From assembly GCA_965232105.1 (NCBI GenBank), contig OZ246956.1:248001-312000 (forward strand): 64,000 nucleotides of DNA, in the 5' to 3' direction. The DNA comes from Multivorans sp965232105 (GTDB lineage: Bacteria; Acidobacteriota; Thermoanaerobaculia; Multivoradales; Multivoraceae). The notes beneath the pieces were generated by a model. That model was not told the DNA's origin. It saw only the letters and a program-made list of their open reading frames with translations, and searched no databases. This document shows positions 43,886-52,711 of this stretch, piece by piece (position 1 is the first letter of the stretch; the number at the start of each line of letters is the position of its first letter). Position numbers and translations under genes: made by a program.

Positions 43886-44907
43886 GGAGTCACCTCTGGC
43901 TCGGGCTCGCCGCTTCGCGGCATCGCGCTTGATGCCGGCGGGGACGCCGGCGCACCCAGTAGGTCGGCCAGAGCGGTTGCCGGATCGCCGGAGAGCACCA
44001 GGCGTTCGCCGATGAGGAACGCGTCGAAGCCCGCCTGCCGCAACCTGGCGACGTCGGCGCCGGTGTGAATCCCGGATTCGGCGACCTTGAGAGCCGACGC
44101 CGGCAGGCGGGCGACGCGGTCGGCGCTCCGTTCCAGGTCGACCTCGAAGGTGCGGAGGTCGCGGTTGTTGATCCCGACGAGTTGCCACTCGGGGTCGCCG
44201 GCACCGTCGCCGCCACCACTCGCGCGCAGCTTCTCGAAGTCCTCGTCGTCGTGGGTCTCGATCAGGGGCACGAGACCCAGACCCTGGGCGAGAGCCGCCA
44301 GCCGGCGCAACTCCGCCCCGTTGTAGAGCGCGGCGATCAGTAACACCGCGGACGCGCCCGCGTCACGCGCCCATTCAAGCTGCACGTCGGCGACCACGAA
44401 GTCCTTCGCCACCGCGGGCAGGCCCGAGGCGGCGGCGCACTCGGCGAGCAGCTCGTAGCTGCCGTGGAAATGGTCCGGCTCGACCACCACCGACAGGCAG
44501 GCGGCGCCGGCCGCGGCGTAGGTCTCCGCCCGTGCGACCGGATCGAAGCGTCCCCTGAGGTCGCCGAGCTTCGGCGAGCCCATCTTGATCTCGGCGATCA
44601 CTGCCCGACCGCGGCGGGCCTCGATCGCGTCAAGGAAACGGCGGCCGGGCGCGCCGGCGGGCAGGCTCGGCGCCGAGGACCCGGACGCGGGCGAGACGCC
44701 CGGGTGCCGTCCGCGCGCCCGATGACGGGCGCGCGGAACGGTTCGCGGGTGGCGCGATCCGCGCCCCCTTGGCCCGAGTGCGCGGATCGCGCCACCCGGG
44801 TTCCCAGGGTCGGAAACAGATGCGGGCTGGCTGCCCGCGTGGCTGGGCAGCACGCGCTGGCGCCGCTGCTCGCAGATGCGGCGCAGGATGTCGGGTACTT
44901 CCGACAC
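43882..44907 (-). CDS. trpC: Indole-3-glycerol-phosphate synthase with repeat-derived insertions
   Basis: 341 aa from GTG 44907, one base after the trpD stop; a typical TrpC is about 260. The core is intact: catalytic Lys/Glu in AVIAEIKMGSPKLGDLRG, LSVVVEPDHFHGS, KDFVVADVQLEWARDAGASA, LLIAALYN, GINNRDLRTFEVDL and AESGIHTGADV. Two stretches are foreign: residues about 22-86 (DNA 44651-44842, dispersed long element, sense orientation) separate RRICEQRRQRVLPS from RRFLDAIEARRGRA, and the last 24 residues (GAPASPPASSAMPRSGEPEP) come from a short element at 43904-43958. Both keep the frame and the ATGA coupling to trpF. Confidence 0.92.
   Translation of the reverse strand: MSEVPDILRRICEQRRQRVLPSHAGSQPASVSDPGNPGGAIRALGPRGRGSRHPRTVPRARHRARGRHPGVSPASGSSAPSLPAGAPGRRFLDAIEARRGRAVIAEIKMGSPKLGDLRGRFDPVARAETYAAAGAACLSVVVEPDHFHGSYELLAECAAASGLPAVAKDFVVADVQLEWARDAGASAVLLIAALYNGAELRRLAALAQGLGLVPLIETHDDEDFEKLRASGGGDGAGDPEWQLVGINNRDLRTFEVDLERSADRVARLPASALKVAESGIHTGADVARLRQAGFDAFLIGERLVLSGDPATALADLLGAPASPPASSAMPRSGEPEPEVTP
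43904..43958 (+). repeat. Dispersed palindromic element, short form (copy E), in trpC 3' end
   Basis: GGGCTCGCCGCTTCGCGGC (hairpin GCCGC/GCGGC at 43909-43921), ATCGCGCTT, then GATGCCGGCGGGGACGCCGG and CGCACCCA with stem GCCGGCG/CGCCGGC (43934-43951). Matches copy F at 18570-18623 almost base for base. Here it encodes, in antisense, the extra C terminus of TrpC. Confidence 0.85.
44651..44842 (-). repeat. Dispersed palindromic element, long form (copy C), in frame inside trpC
   Basis: Contains GGGTGGCGCGATCCGCG (44747-44763) pairing perfectly over 17 bases with 44781-44797, then TCCGCGCGCCCG/CGGGCGCGCGGA (44710-44721 with 44726-44737), the same order on the minus strand as copy B on the plus. 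A GCGGGC...GCCCGC hairpin (44822-44838) of the third subtype flanks it, so this may be a composite of two insertions. About 64 codons, no stop. Confidence 0.85.
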
Positions 44908-44908
44908 C

Positions 44909-45941
44909 TCAGTCCTCGGCCCCTCCGCCACTCGAACCGGCCCAGCCGGCAAGCTGTTCGAGTTTCGCGGCAACCGCCCCCGAACGCTGCACCTCGAACG
45001 CGGCCGAAACACCGGCGGCGAGCCCGTCGGCCCTTGCCGCCACGTGCAGCGCGGCGCCGGCGTTGAGGCAGGTGATGTCGGCCAGCGGTCCTCCGCCCCC
45101 GGCGAGCACGTCGCGCATCAGTTTCACGTTCTCCTCGGGACCGCCGCCGAGAAGATCTTGCGGCGCCGCCTCGGCGATCCCGAAATCGCGGGGATGGACC
45201 TCGAACGTTCGCACCTCGCCGCCCCGCACCTCGGCGACCGCGGTCGCCCCGGCGGTCGTGATCTCGTCCAGGCCGTCGCCGTGAACGACCATCGCGTGTT
45301 CGCTGCCGAGTTCGAGCAGCACCTGCGCGATCGGTTCGACGAGTTCCGGAGCAAAAACGCCGATCAACTGCCGCTTCGCACCCGCCGGATTCGTCAGCGG
45401 CCCCAGCACGTTGAAAAGCGTGCGCACGCCGAGTTCGCGCCGCACCGGCATGACCTGGGCCATCGCCGGGTGGAGCATCGGCGCGAACAGGAAGGCGATG
45501 CCCACCTCGTCGAGGCAACGGCCGAGCGCCTCCGTGTCGCCCGAGAGCTGCACGCCGAGCGCGTCGAGCACGTCGGCCGAACCGGAGCGGCTCGAGACGG
45601 CGCGGTTGCCGTGCTTGGCGACCCGCGCACCGCCCGCCGCCGCGACCAGCGCGGCCGCGGTCGAGATGTTGAACGTGCCCCGGCCGTCACCGCCCGTGCC
45701 GCAGGTGTCGATCACATACCGGCTCGTATGCGGCACCCGCGCCGCGCGCGCCCGCATGGCCCGGGCGGCGCCGGCGATCTCGCCCACCGACTCGCCCTTC
45801 GCCGCCAGCGCAACCAGGAAGGCGCTCTTCCACACCTCGGAGAGTTCCCCGTCCATCAGGCGGCCGAACAGCTCCTCCACCGTTGCTGCGGGGAGGTCCT
45901 CGCCGGCGACCGCGGTCCGCAGCAGAGCCGAAAGGTCGAGA

Positions 45942-45949
<8 letters not shown>
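44909..45949 (-). CDS. trpD: Anthranilate phosphoribosyltransferase
   Basis: 346 aa. Transfers phosphoribose from PRPP to anthranilate. Motifs: VIDTCGTGGDGRGTFNISTA (PRPP/Mg loop), RVAKHGNRAVSSRSGSADVLDALG, FLFAPMLHPAM, RTLFNVLGPLTNP. Full length. Start ATG 45949 overlaps trpG stop region (45942) by 8 bases. Confidence 0.97.
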
Positions 45950-46523
<574 letters not shown>

Positions 46524-46536
46524 GGCAAGCGCTCCG

Positions 46537-48024
46537 CTATCCCTCCAGCTCGCGCGCCAGCGCCACCGCGCGGAGCAGCGCCGCCGCCTTGTCCCGGGTC
46601 TCCTGCGCCTCGCGCGCCGGGTCTGAATCGGCCACGATGCCGCCTCCCGCGGTGATCGAGGCTTCGCCGTCCACGACCGCCAGCGTCCGGATCGTGATGC
46701 AGGCGTCCATGTCGCCGCCGAACGAGAAGTAGCCCACGGAACCGCCGTACATCCCGCGCGCCTCCGGTTCGAGTTCGTCGATGATCTCCACGGCGCGGAT
46801 CTTCGGCGCCCCGGACAGGGTGCCGGCCGGGAAGCAGGCCAGCAGGGCGTCGAGTGCCGAGCCGGCGCCCTTCCCCGCCTCGGCCGACTGCTCCGCCTCG
46901 ACCGAACTCACGATGTGCATCACGTCGCTGTAGTGCTCGATGACCATGAACTCGGCAACCGAAACGCCGCCGGGCTTTGCCACCCGGCCGAGGTCGTTGC
47001 GCCCGAGATCCACGAGCATCACGTGCTCCGCGCGCTCCTTCGGGTCGGCCATCAGCTCTTCGGCCAGCACCCGATCCTCCGCCGCGTTCCTGCCGCGCGG
47101 GCGGGTGCCGGCGATCGGCCGTACCTCCAGGCGACGCCCCGTGCGCCGCACCAGCATTTCGGGCGAGGCGCCGATCAGCGACACTTCCGGCGCCTCGAAC
47201 AGCACCATGTACGGAGACGGATTGACGAGCCGCAACGCCCGGTAGACGGTGGCGGGCGGCACGTCGAGGTCGATCTTCCACCGCCGGGCCAGGACGACCT
47301 GGAAGATGTCGCCGGCGGCGATGTACTCCTTCGCGATGTTGACCGCGCGGGCGTGCTCCTCGTCGTCCAGGGTGGGGTCGGCGGTCTCCGCCTTGACCCC
47401 GAGATCCTCGACCCGGGCCGCCGTCGTCACGCCCCGACTCTCCAGGACCGCCTGCAGCGCATCGAGCCGGACCTCGGCATCCGCCGCCGTCGACTCGCCT
47501 TCGATCTCGTTCGCCACCGCGACGATCCGCTGGCGGGCATGGTCGAACACGAGCACGTCGTCGAAACGGGCGAGGATGGCGACCGGCAGATCGAACGGGT
47601 CGGGAGGCCGGCCGGCCGGATGATCGACCAGGCACGGCTCGACGAGCCGGATCGCGTCGAAGCCGAAGGCGAAGGTCCAGCCACCGGCGAACGGCAACGG
47701 CGGCGCGGGATCCGCCGTCACGCCGTCGAGCAGGCGCCGCAGCTTCGGCAGCGGGTCGCCGGCTTCGATCCGGACGTCGCCGCCACGGCGGAGGTCTTCC
47801 GTCTCCAGCCGGTCGAGATACACCCGGCACACCTGCGACGGGCTCGCGCCCAGGAAGCTGTAACGCGAGACGTGTTCGCCGCCGGTGATGCTCTCGAGCA
47901 GGAAGCGGCGGGCCTCGCCGTCTCCGTCCGCGTGCGCGGCCAACTTGCTGTAGACGCCGAGAGGCGTCGAGGTGTCGGCCAGGAACTCCCGGGTGTGGGC
48001 AATGGCCGCGGCGGGCCGGCTCAT
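46537..48024 (-). CDS. trpE: Anthranilate synthase component I
   Basis: 495 aa from ATG 48024, overlapping hisIE stop (ATGA): this junction joins the his and trp blocks. Chorismate-binding motifs PIAGTRPRGRNAAEDRVLAE, ELMADPKERAEHVMLVDLGR, CFPAGTLSGAPKIRAVEIID and the end GGGIVADSDPAREAQET. N-terminal part holds the Trp feedback site region (LLESITGGEHVSRYSFLGAS), so feedback inhibition by Trp is expected besides the leader control. Confidence 0.96.
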   Translation of the reverse strand: MSRPAAAIAHTREFLADTSTPLGVYSKLAAHADGDGEARRFLLESITGGEHVSRYSFLGASPSQVCRVYLDRLETEDLRRGGDVRIEAGDPLPKLRRLLDGVTADPAPPLPFAGGWTFAFGFDAIRLVEPCLVDHPAGRPPDPFDLPVAILARFDDVLVFDHARQRIVAVANEIEGESTAADAEVRLDALQAVLESRGVTTAARVEDLGVKAETADPTLDDEEHARAVNIAKEYIAAGDIFQVVLARRWKIDLDVPPATVYRALRLVNPSPYMVLFEAPEVSLIGASPEMLVRRTGRRLEVRPIAGTRPRGRNAAEDRVLAEELMADPKERAEHVMLVDLGRNDLGRVAKPGGVSVAEFMVIEHYSDVMHIVSSVEAEQSAEAGKGAGSALDALLACFPAGTLSGAPKIRAVEIIDELEPEARGMYGGSVGYFSFGGDMDACITIRTLAVVDGEASITAGGGIVADSDPAREAQETRDKAAALLRAVALARELEG

Positions 48025-48674
48025 GACGAAGGCCTTCCCGCGGCATGGTGGCGACGACCCAGCTCGGCCGCCACGTCCGCGATCCCGACGCCGGTCGCCT
48101 GCAGCAGGACCAGCAGGTGGTACGCAAGATCGGCGGCTTCCGCCGCGAGGTCGCCCCGACGCTCGATCGACTCGGGCTCCGCGTCGGCACGGACGCCGGC
48201 GATCACCGTCTCTCCCGCTTCCTCCGCGACCTTGCGCGCGATCCGGTCTACGCCCTGCTCGAGAAGGCGCGCAGTGTAGCTCTCTTCGGCCGACGCGGTC
48301 GCCCGCTCGGCAAGCACCCGCGCCAGCCAGCCGAGCTCGAACTCGGCTGCGTTCGGTTCGAAGCAGCTCCGGGTGTTGTTGTGGCACGCCGGACCGGCCG
48401 GCAGCGCCCGCACCAGGAGAGCGTCCCGATCGCAGTCCTGGAGCACCTCGACGACCGCCAGCGTGTTGCCCGAGGTCGCCCCCTTGCGCCACAACTCCTG
48501 CCTCGACCGGCTGAAGAAGTGAGCCTCACCGGTGGTGAGCGTGAGCTCCACGGCCTCCCGGTTGGCGTAGGCGAGCATGAGCACCGCGCCCGAAAGGACG
48601 TCCTGGACCACGACGGGCAGCAGGCCCCGGTCATCGTAGACGAGAGCGGCCGGGTCGATCGTTGTGGTTGTCAT
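48021..48674 (-). CDS. hisIE: Bifunctional phosphoribosyl-AMP cyclohydrolase/phosphoribosyl-ATP pyrophosphatase
   Basis: 217 aa from ATG 48674 (overlaps hisF stop). HisI half: VLMLAYANREAVELTLTTGE, HFFSRSRQELWRKGATSGNT, CHNNTRSCFE (zinc Cys). HisE half from about residue 120: SYTARLLEQGVDRIARKVAEE and the EAADLAYHLLVLLQ helix with acidic metal ligands. Catalyses steps 2 and 3 of His synthesis. Confidence 0.95.
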   Translation of the reverse strand: MTTTTIDPAALVYDDRGLLPVVVQDVLSGAVLMLAYANREAVELTLTTGEAHFFSRSRQELWRKGATSGNTLAVVEVLQDCDRDALLVRALPAGPACHNNTRSCFEPNAAEFELGWLARVLAERATASAEESYTARLLEQGVDRIARKVAEEAGETVIAGVRADAEPESIERRGDLAAEAADLAYHLLVLLQATGVGIADVAAELGRRHHAAGRPSS

Positions 48675-49471
48675 CTCGTCGTCTCCCGGATCGGATAGCG
48701 GCGGCCGAGGTACTCCTTGACCGCTCCTACGGAGTACGTGGACTGGTGGAAGATCGAGGCGGCGAGCACCGCCGCGGCGTCGGTGTCCAGGGCCTCGGCC
48801 AGATGCTCCAGGGTGCCGGCGCCTCCGGAGGCGATAACCGGCGCCGGCGACAGCGCCGACGCCCGTCGCAGCAGTTCCAGGTCGTAGCCGCTCTGCATGC
48901 CGTCGCTGTCGATGCTGGTGAGCAGGATCTCGCCGGCGCCCCGCTCGATTCCGGCTTCGATCCACTCCAGCGCGTCGAGCCCCGTCGGGGTGCGGCCGCC
49001 GTGGGTGACGACCTCCCAGCTCGGGCCTTCCGCGCCGGACGCCTCCCGGCGCTTCGCGTCGACCGAGAGCACGACGCACTGGCTCCCGAAACGCTCGGCA
49101 AGGCGTGTCAACAACTCGGGCTCGGCGACCGCCGCGGTATTGATCCCCAGCTTGTCGGCGCCGGCGAGAAGCAGCTTGCGGCCGTCGTCCACGCTGCGCA
49201 CGCCGCCCCCGACGCTGAGCGGAATGAATACCTGCTCGGCCGTCCGGCGCACCCAGTCGAGGTCCGTGTCGCGGCGCTCGGGCGCGGCGGTGATGTCCAG
49301 GAAGACGATCTCGTCGGCGCCCTCGGCGGCGTAGCGGGCCGCCGCCTCGGTCGGGTCGCCGTGATCCGTCAGGTTCTTGAACTGGACGCCCTTGACCACG
49401 CGGCCGGCCGCGACGTCCAGGCAGGGGATGATCCGGCGCGTCAGGCCGGTCGGTTCGATCGTGGCTCTCAT
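48671..49471 (-). CDS. hisF: Imidazole glycerol phosphate synthase cyclase subunit
   Basis: 266 aa from ATG 49471. TIM barrel with IIPCLDVAAGRVVKGVQFKN (catalytic Asp 1), PLSVGGGVRSVDDG, TSIDSDGMQSGYDLELLR (catalytic Asp 2) and IASGGAGTLEHL. Works with HisH. Shares one base with the hisA stop. Confidence 0.96.
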   Translation of the reverse strand: MRATIEPTGLTRRIIPCLDVAAGRVVKGVQFKNLTDHGDPTEAAARYAAEGADEIVFLDITAAPERRDTDLDWVRRTAEQVFIPLSVGGGVRSVDDGRKLLLAGADKLGINTAAVAEPELLTRLAERFGSQCVVLSVDAKRREASGAEGPSWEVVTHGGRTPTGLDALEWIEAGIERGAGEILLTSIDSDGMQSGYDLELLRRASALSPAPVIASGGAGTLEHLAEALDTDAAAVLAASIFHQSTYSVGAVKEYLGRRYPIRETTR

Positions 49472-50289
49472 CAAGCGCTCCCGCAGGCGGCGATCGCCTC
49501 GTCCAGACTGAGCGAACCGTCGTAGAGCGCCCGGCCGACGATCGCGGCTTCGATCTCGGACCGCCGCGCGGCGGCTTCCAAATCCGCCGCCGAACGCACT
49601 CCGCCCGAGAGGATCGCCGGGGCGCCGGCCAGATCGCCGATCCGGCAGGCGAGGTCGATGTTCGGGCCCCGCATCATCCCGTCGCGCGAGATGTCGGTCA
49701 CCAGTACCGCGGCCACGGGCAGATCGGCCAGTTCGGCGCAGAGCGCGGCCGGCGAACGATCGGCCGACTCGGTCCAGCCAGCGAGCCGGACCTCGCCGCC
49801 GTCGATGTCGAGCGCCGCGACCATGCGTCCCGCGTGCTCGCGGCAGAGATCGGCGAACACGTCGAAGTCGCGCACGATGAGCGAGGTCACCACGGCCCGC
49901 TCGCAGCCGGCCGCGAAAGCCCACTCGACCGCCTCGCGGTCGCGGAGGCCGCCGCCGAGCTGGATGCCGCCGCGTCCGCTCGGCGAACCCGTACGGCGCG
50001 ATCCCGCGCCACGCGCGAAACAGTCCGTGCGTCCGTCCTCGGGCGCACGGATGACCTCGGCCGCGCGCCGCGCGAGTTCCCGGACGACGCCGCGTTGCGG
50101 CGGGTCGCCGAACGCCGCGTCCAGGTCGACGACGTGGATGCGGGCGACTCCGGCCTCGCGGTAGCGGCGGAGCACGTTGCCCGGATCGGCGTCGTAGACG
50201 GTGCGCCGCTCGTCGTCGCCTCTCTCGAGGCGCACGACCTGGCCGCCTCGCAGATCAATTGCCGGCAGCAGTTGCACTGTTTCCTCCAT
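49471..50289 (-). CDS. hisA: HisA isomerase with in-frame palindromic insertion
   Basis: 272 aa from ATG 50289 (GTG 50277 possible); typical HisA is 240-250. N-terminal LLPAIDLRGGQVVRLERGD and ARIHVVDLDAAFG, C-terminal VLVTDISRDGMMRGPNIDL, ILSGGVRSAADLE and AAIVGRALYDGSLSL are normal, including both catalytic Asp. Between RRAAEVI and IQLGGGLRDREAV, residues about 81-108 (RAPEDGRTDCFARGAG onward) are foreign and encoded by a copy of the dispersed element in antisense orientation. The insertion precedes the strand carrying a phosphate-site loop, at a barrel loop where extra residues may be tolerated. hisH overlaps by 35 bases. Confidence 0.93.
   Translation of the reverse strand: MEETVQLLPAIDLRGGQVVRLERGDDERRTVYDADPGNVLRRYREAGVARIHVVDLDAAFGDPPQRGVVRELARRAAEVIRAPEDGRTDCFARGAGSRRTGSPSGRGGIQLGGGLRDREAVEWAFAAGCERAVVTSLIVRDFDVFADLCREHAGRMVAALDIDGGEVRLAGWTESADRSPAALCAELADLPVAAVLVTDISRDGMMRGPNIDLACRIGDLAGAPAILSGGVRSAADLEAAARRSEIEAAIVGRALYDGSLSLDEAIAACGSA
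49966..50049 (+). repeat. Dispersed palindromic element (copy D), in frame inside hisA
   Basis: 84 bases. GGCGCG-ATCC...CGCGCC (49995-50010) and TCCGTGCGTCCG/CGGGCGCACGGA (50024-50035 with 50040-50051, one G-T pair) in the order of copy B. Codon ATC stands on both sides of the inserted stretch. Exactly 28 codons, with no stop in the hisA frame. Confidence 0.85.
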
Positions 50290-51019
50290 CGACCCCTGAG
50301 GCTCCTCCATCGGCCCCGGCGGCCAGGTCGCCGGCCCAGGCCAGGTAGTTGCGGAGCAACCGCAGGCCCGCGGCGCCGCTCTTCTCGGGATGAAACTGGG
50401 TGCCGGCGATCCGCCCGCGACCGGTGATCGCCGGAAAACTACGGCCGTGCCGGCACCGCCCGAGCACCCACTCTTCCGGCACATCCCGGGGCGCGAAGGA
50501 GTGGACGAAGTAGTAGTGGTCGTCGTCCATCGAGTCCGCGAGCAAGGGGTGGTCCTTGACCGCGAAGACGCGGTTCCAGCCGATGTGGGGCAGCGGCACG
50601 CCACCGGGCAGCTCGGTGACCCCGCCGGGGAGCAGGGCAAGGCCGTCCGTCGTCCCGAACTCCTCGCTGCTTTCGAACAGGAGCTGGTAGCCGATGCAGA
50701 TGCCGAGCAGCGTGGCGCCGTCGTCGAGGGCGGCGCGAATGGCCTCCTCGGGCGCGCCGCGCAGGACCTCCCGCGGCGGCCGGAAGGCGCCGACCCCCGG
50801 CAGCACCAGGCAGCGGGAGGCACGAATCGTCGCCGGGTCGCAGGTGATCTCGACCTCGGCGCCCAGGTGCCGGAGCGCCCGCACCAGGTTGCCGATGTTG
50901 CCGACCCCGGCGTCGATCACCGTTGTCCGCACGCCCGCGCCGGCGGGAGGCGATGCCGCGGCATCGCGCCGAACGCGGGCAGGCAGCCGGCCTTTCCGGG
51001 ATGTCGCGGCGCCGGTCAT
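50255..51019 (-). CDS. hisH: Imidazole glycerol phosphate synthase amidotransferase subunit with N-terminal extension
   Basis: 254 aa from ATG 51019, which overlaps the hisB stop (ATGA), the coupling used through this operon. The conserved protein begins only at VRTTVIDAGVGNIGNLVRAL (codon GTG 50932), giving an extra 29 residues whose DNA contains palindromes (50950-50967 perfect, plus GCGGGC sequence), so a repeat may have entered behind the original start. Glutaminase Cys in LLGICIGYQLLFESSEEFG, His-Glu in AGTQFHPEKSGAAG. Supplies ammonia to HisF. Confidence 0.92.
   Translation of the reverse strand: MTGAATSRKGRLPARVRRDAAASPPAGAGVRTTVIDAGVGNIGNLVRALRHLGAEVEITCDPATIRASRCLVLPGVGAFRPPREVLRGAPEEAIRAALDDGATLLGICIGYQLLFESSEEFGTTDGLALLPGGVTELPGGVPLPHIGWNRVFAVKDHPLLADSMDDDHYYFVHSFAPRDVPEEWVLGRCRHGRSFPAITGRGRIAGTQFHPEKSGAAGLRLLRNYLAWAGDLAAGADGGASGVDGGNSATAAGN
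50950..51000. repeat. Palindromic sequence in hisH N-terminal extension
   Basis: GCGATGCCGCGGCATCGC (50950-50967) is a perfect 18-base palindrome, followed by CGAACGCGGGCAGGCAGCC, related to the GCGGGC subtype at 35101 and 44822. It codes for the non-conserved start of HisH. Confidence 0.6.
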
Positions 51020-51615
51020 GCGGTGAGGCTCCCCTTCGTGCTCGGCACTTCGGCGGCCGCTCCGGCCCGGAGCGACACCGCGTCACGCAGGGCCAGAGCC
51101 ACCGCCTTGAAGGCGGCCTCGGCCACGTGGTGCGGGTTGCGGCCGCAGAGCACGTCCAGGTGCAGGGTCAACCGCCCGCGGTCCGCCAGGGCGCCGAAGA
51201 AATCGCCGACCAGGGTGAGGGGGAACTCGGTCGTGACCCAGGCGTGCTCGAGGTCCGGCGGCAACCGGAAGTGAAACGACCCCCGGCCCGAGAGGTCGAT
51301 CACGGCGCGAGCCAGCGCCTCGTCGAGCGGTGCGAAGGCGTGCGCGAAGCGCCGCACCCCGGCGCGGTCGCCGAGCGCTTCCCGGAGCGCGTCGCCGAGC
51401 ACGATCCCGGTGTCCTCCACCGTGTGGTGGAGATCGATCTCGACATCGCCGCGGGCTGTGAGGTCGAGTCCCAGGCCGCCGTGGCGCGTCAGCGCGTCCA
51501 GCATGTGGCTGAAGAACCCGTTCGGCGTGTCGATCCGGCGGTCGCCTCCGTCGAGCGACAGCTTCGCGCGGACCTGGGTCTCTGAGGTCTTCCGGTCGAT
51601 CGATGCTGTTCTCAT
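51016..51615 (-). CDS. hisB: Imidazoleglycerol-phosphate dehydratase
   Basis: 199 aa from ATG 51615 (MRTASIDRKTSETQVRAKLS). Monofunctional HisB: metal-binding NGFFSHMLDALTRHGGLGLD, DVEIDLHHTVEDTGIVLGDA, and the second-half HAFAPLDEALARAVIDLSGR, GRNPHHVAEAAFKAVALAL. No histidinol-phosphatase domain is fused and none is encoded in the operon. 13 bases after hisC. Confidence 0.95.
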   Translation of the reverse strand: MRTASIDRKTSETQVRAKLSLDGGDRRIDTPNGFFSHMLDALTRHGGLGLDLTARGDVEIDLHHTVEDTGIVLGDALREALGDRAGVRRFAHAFAPLDEALARAVIDLSGRGSFHFRLPPDLEHAWVTTEFPLTLVGDFFGALADRGRLTLHLDVLCGRNPHHVAEAAFKAVALALRDAVSLRAGAAAEVPSTKGSLTA

Positions 51616-51628
51616 GCCCTGCCTCCTC

Positions 51629-52711
51629 TCATGGCTTGCCTCCCAGGATCCCTGCCAGGGCCTGCCGGGTCGCACGGAGGGCAGGCCCGGCGCCGATCCC
51701 GATCCGCATGCAGTTGCGGAGGCCGGGGTAGCGACTCACGTCCCGGACCAGGATGCCCTCGGCCGCCAGGCCGTCGCGGAGCTCGGTACAGCGGGCGTGG
51801 CGGGCGAGCAGAAAGTTCGCCTCCGAGTCGAAGACCTCGAAGCCGAAGCCCCGGAGCATCGCGGCCCATTGCTCCCGCCGCGCCCGCACGACCGCGACCC
51901 GACGCGGGAAACGGCCGGCGTGTTCCAGCGCCACCTCGCCGATGGTGGCCGCGGCGTGGCCGACGTTGTAGGCCAGTTTGACCTTGATCAACTGGGCGAC
52001 GAGTTCCGGCGCGGCGAGCAGGTAGCCAAGACGGATACCGCCCAGCGACCAGGCTTTGGACAGGGTCCTGAACAGGATGACGTTCGGGTTCGCCCGCACC
52101 AGCGGCCGGTAGTCGTGGCGGCAGAACTCGCCGTACGCGTTGTCGAGCAGGAGGGCCGCGTCGAGGGACCGCGCCAGACGCTCCACGACTTCGGGATCAG
52201 CCGACGCCCCGGTCGGGTTGTTCGGCGTGCACAGGAGCACGGGCCGCCGCGGGTCTCGCTCGACTTCGGCCTGGAGCTCTTCCATCTGCAGGCGCAGGTC
52301 GGGAGCCGGTTCCAGGTGCAGCGGCAAGCCCGCGGCACGCGCGACGAACGTCCTGTAGGGACTGAAGCTCGGGTCGCAGATGAGCACCTCCTGGCCCGGA
52401 CGGACGACCGCCTCCAGCACGGTGGTCAGCAGTTCGCTGGAACCGTTGCTGACCAGGACGCCCTCCATGGGCCAATCGTGGAGATCGCCGATCAGCCGCC
52501 GCAGCCGGTCGGCGTGAAAGTCCGGGTACTCCGACCAGGGCCGGTCGGCCAGCCGGGCCAGCGCTTCCCGCTTGAGCGACCGGGGAAGATCCCAGGGCGC
52601 CTCGTTCTGGTCGAGCTTGTAGCGGGCTTCGACCTGGTGCAACGAGTAGAGCGACAGCTCGCGCACCTCCGGCCGCACGAGGGCCGCCGCTCTCTCGACG
52701 CGGCCGCTCAT
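51629..52711 (-). CDS. hisC: Histidinol-phosphate aminotransferase
   Basis: 360 aa. Class I/II PLP aminotransferase: VSNGSSELLTTVLEAVVRPG, LLCTPNNPTGASADPE, PLP-Lys in RTLSKAWSLGGIRLGYLLA, C-terminal Arg in RNCMRIGIGAGPAL. ATG 52711 overlaps hisD stop (ATGA). Could also act on aromatic oxoacids, which would suit its place in an aro-his-trp operon, but that is inference. Confidence 0.94.
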   Translation of the reverse strand: MSGRVERAAALVRPEVRELSLYSLHQVEARYKLDQNEAPWDLPRSLKREALARLADRPWSEYPDFHADRLRRLIGDLHDWPMEGVLVSNGSSELLTTVLEAVVRPGQEVLICDPSFSPYRTFVARAAGLPLHLEPAPDLRLQMEELQAEVERDPRRPVLLCTPNNPTGASADPEVVERLARSLDAALLLDNAYGEFCRHDYRPLVRANPNVILFRTLSKAWSLGGIRLGYLLAAPELVAQLIKVKLAYNVGHAAATIGEVALEHAGRFPRRVAVVRARREQWAAMLRGFGFEVFDSEANFLLARHARCTELRDGLAAEGILVRDVSRYPGLRNCMRIGIGAGPALRATRQALAGILGGKP

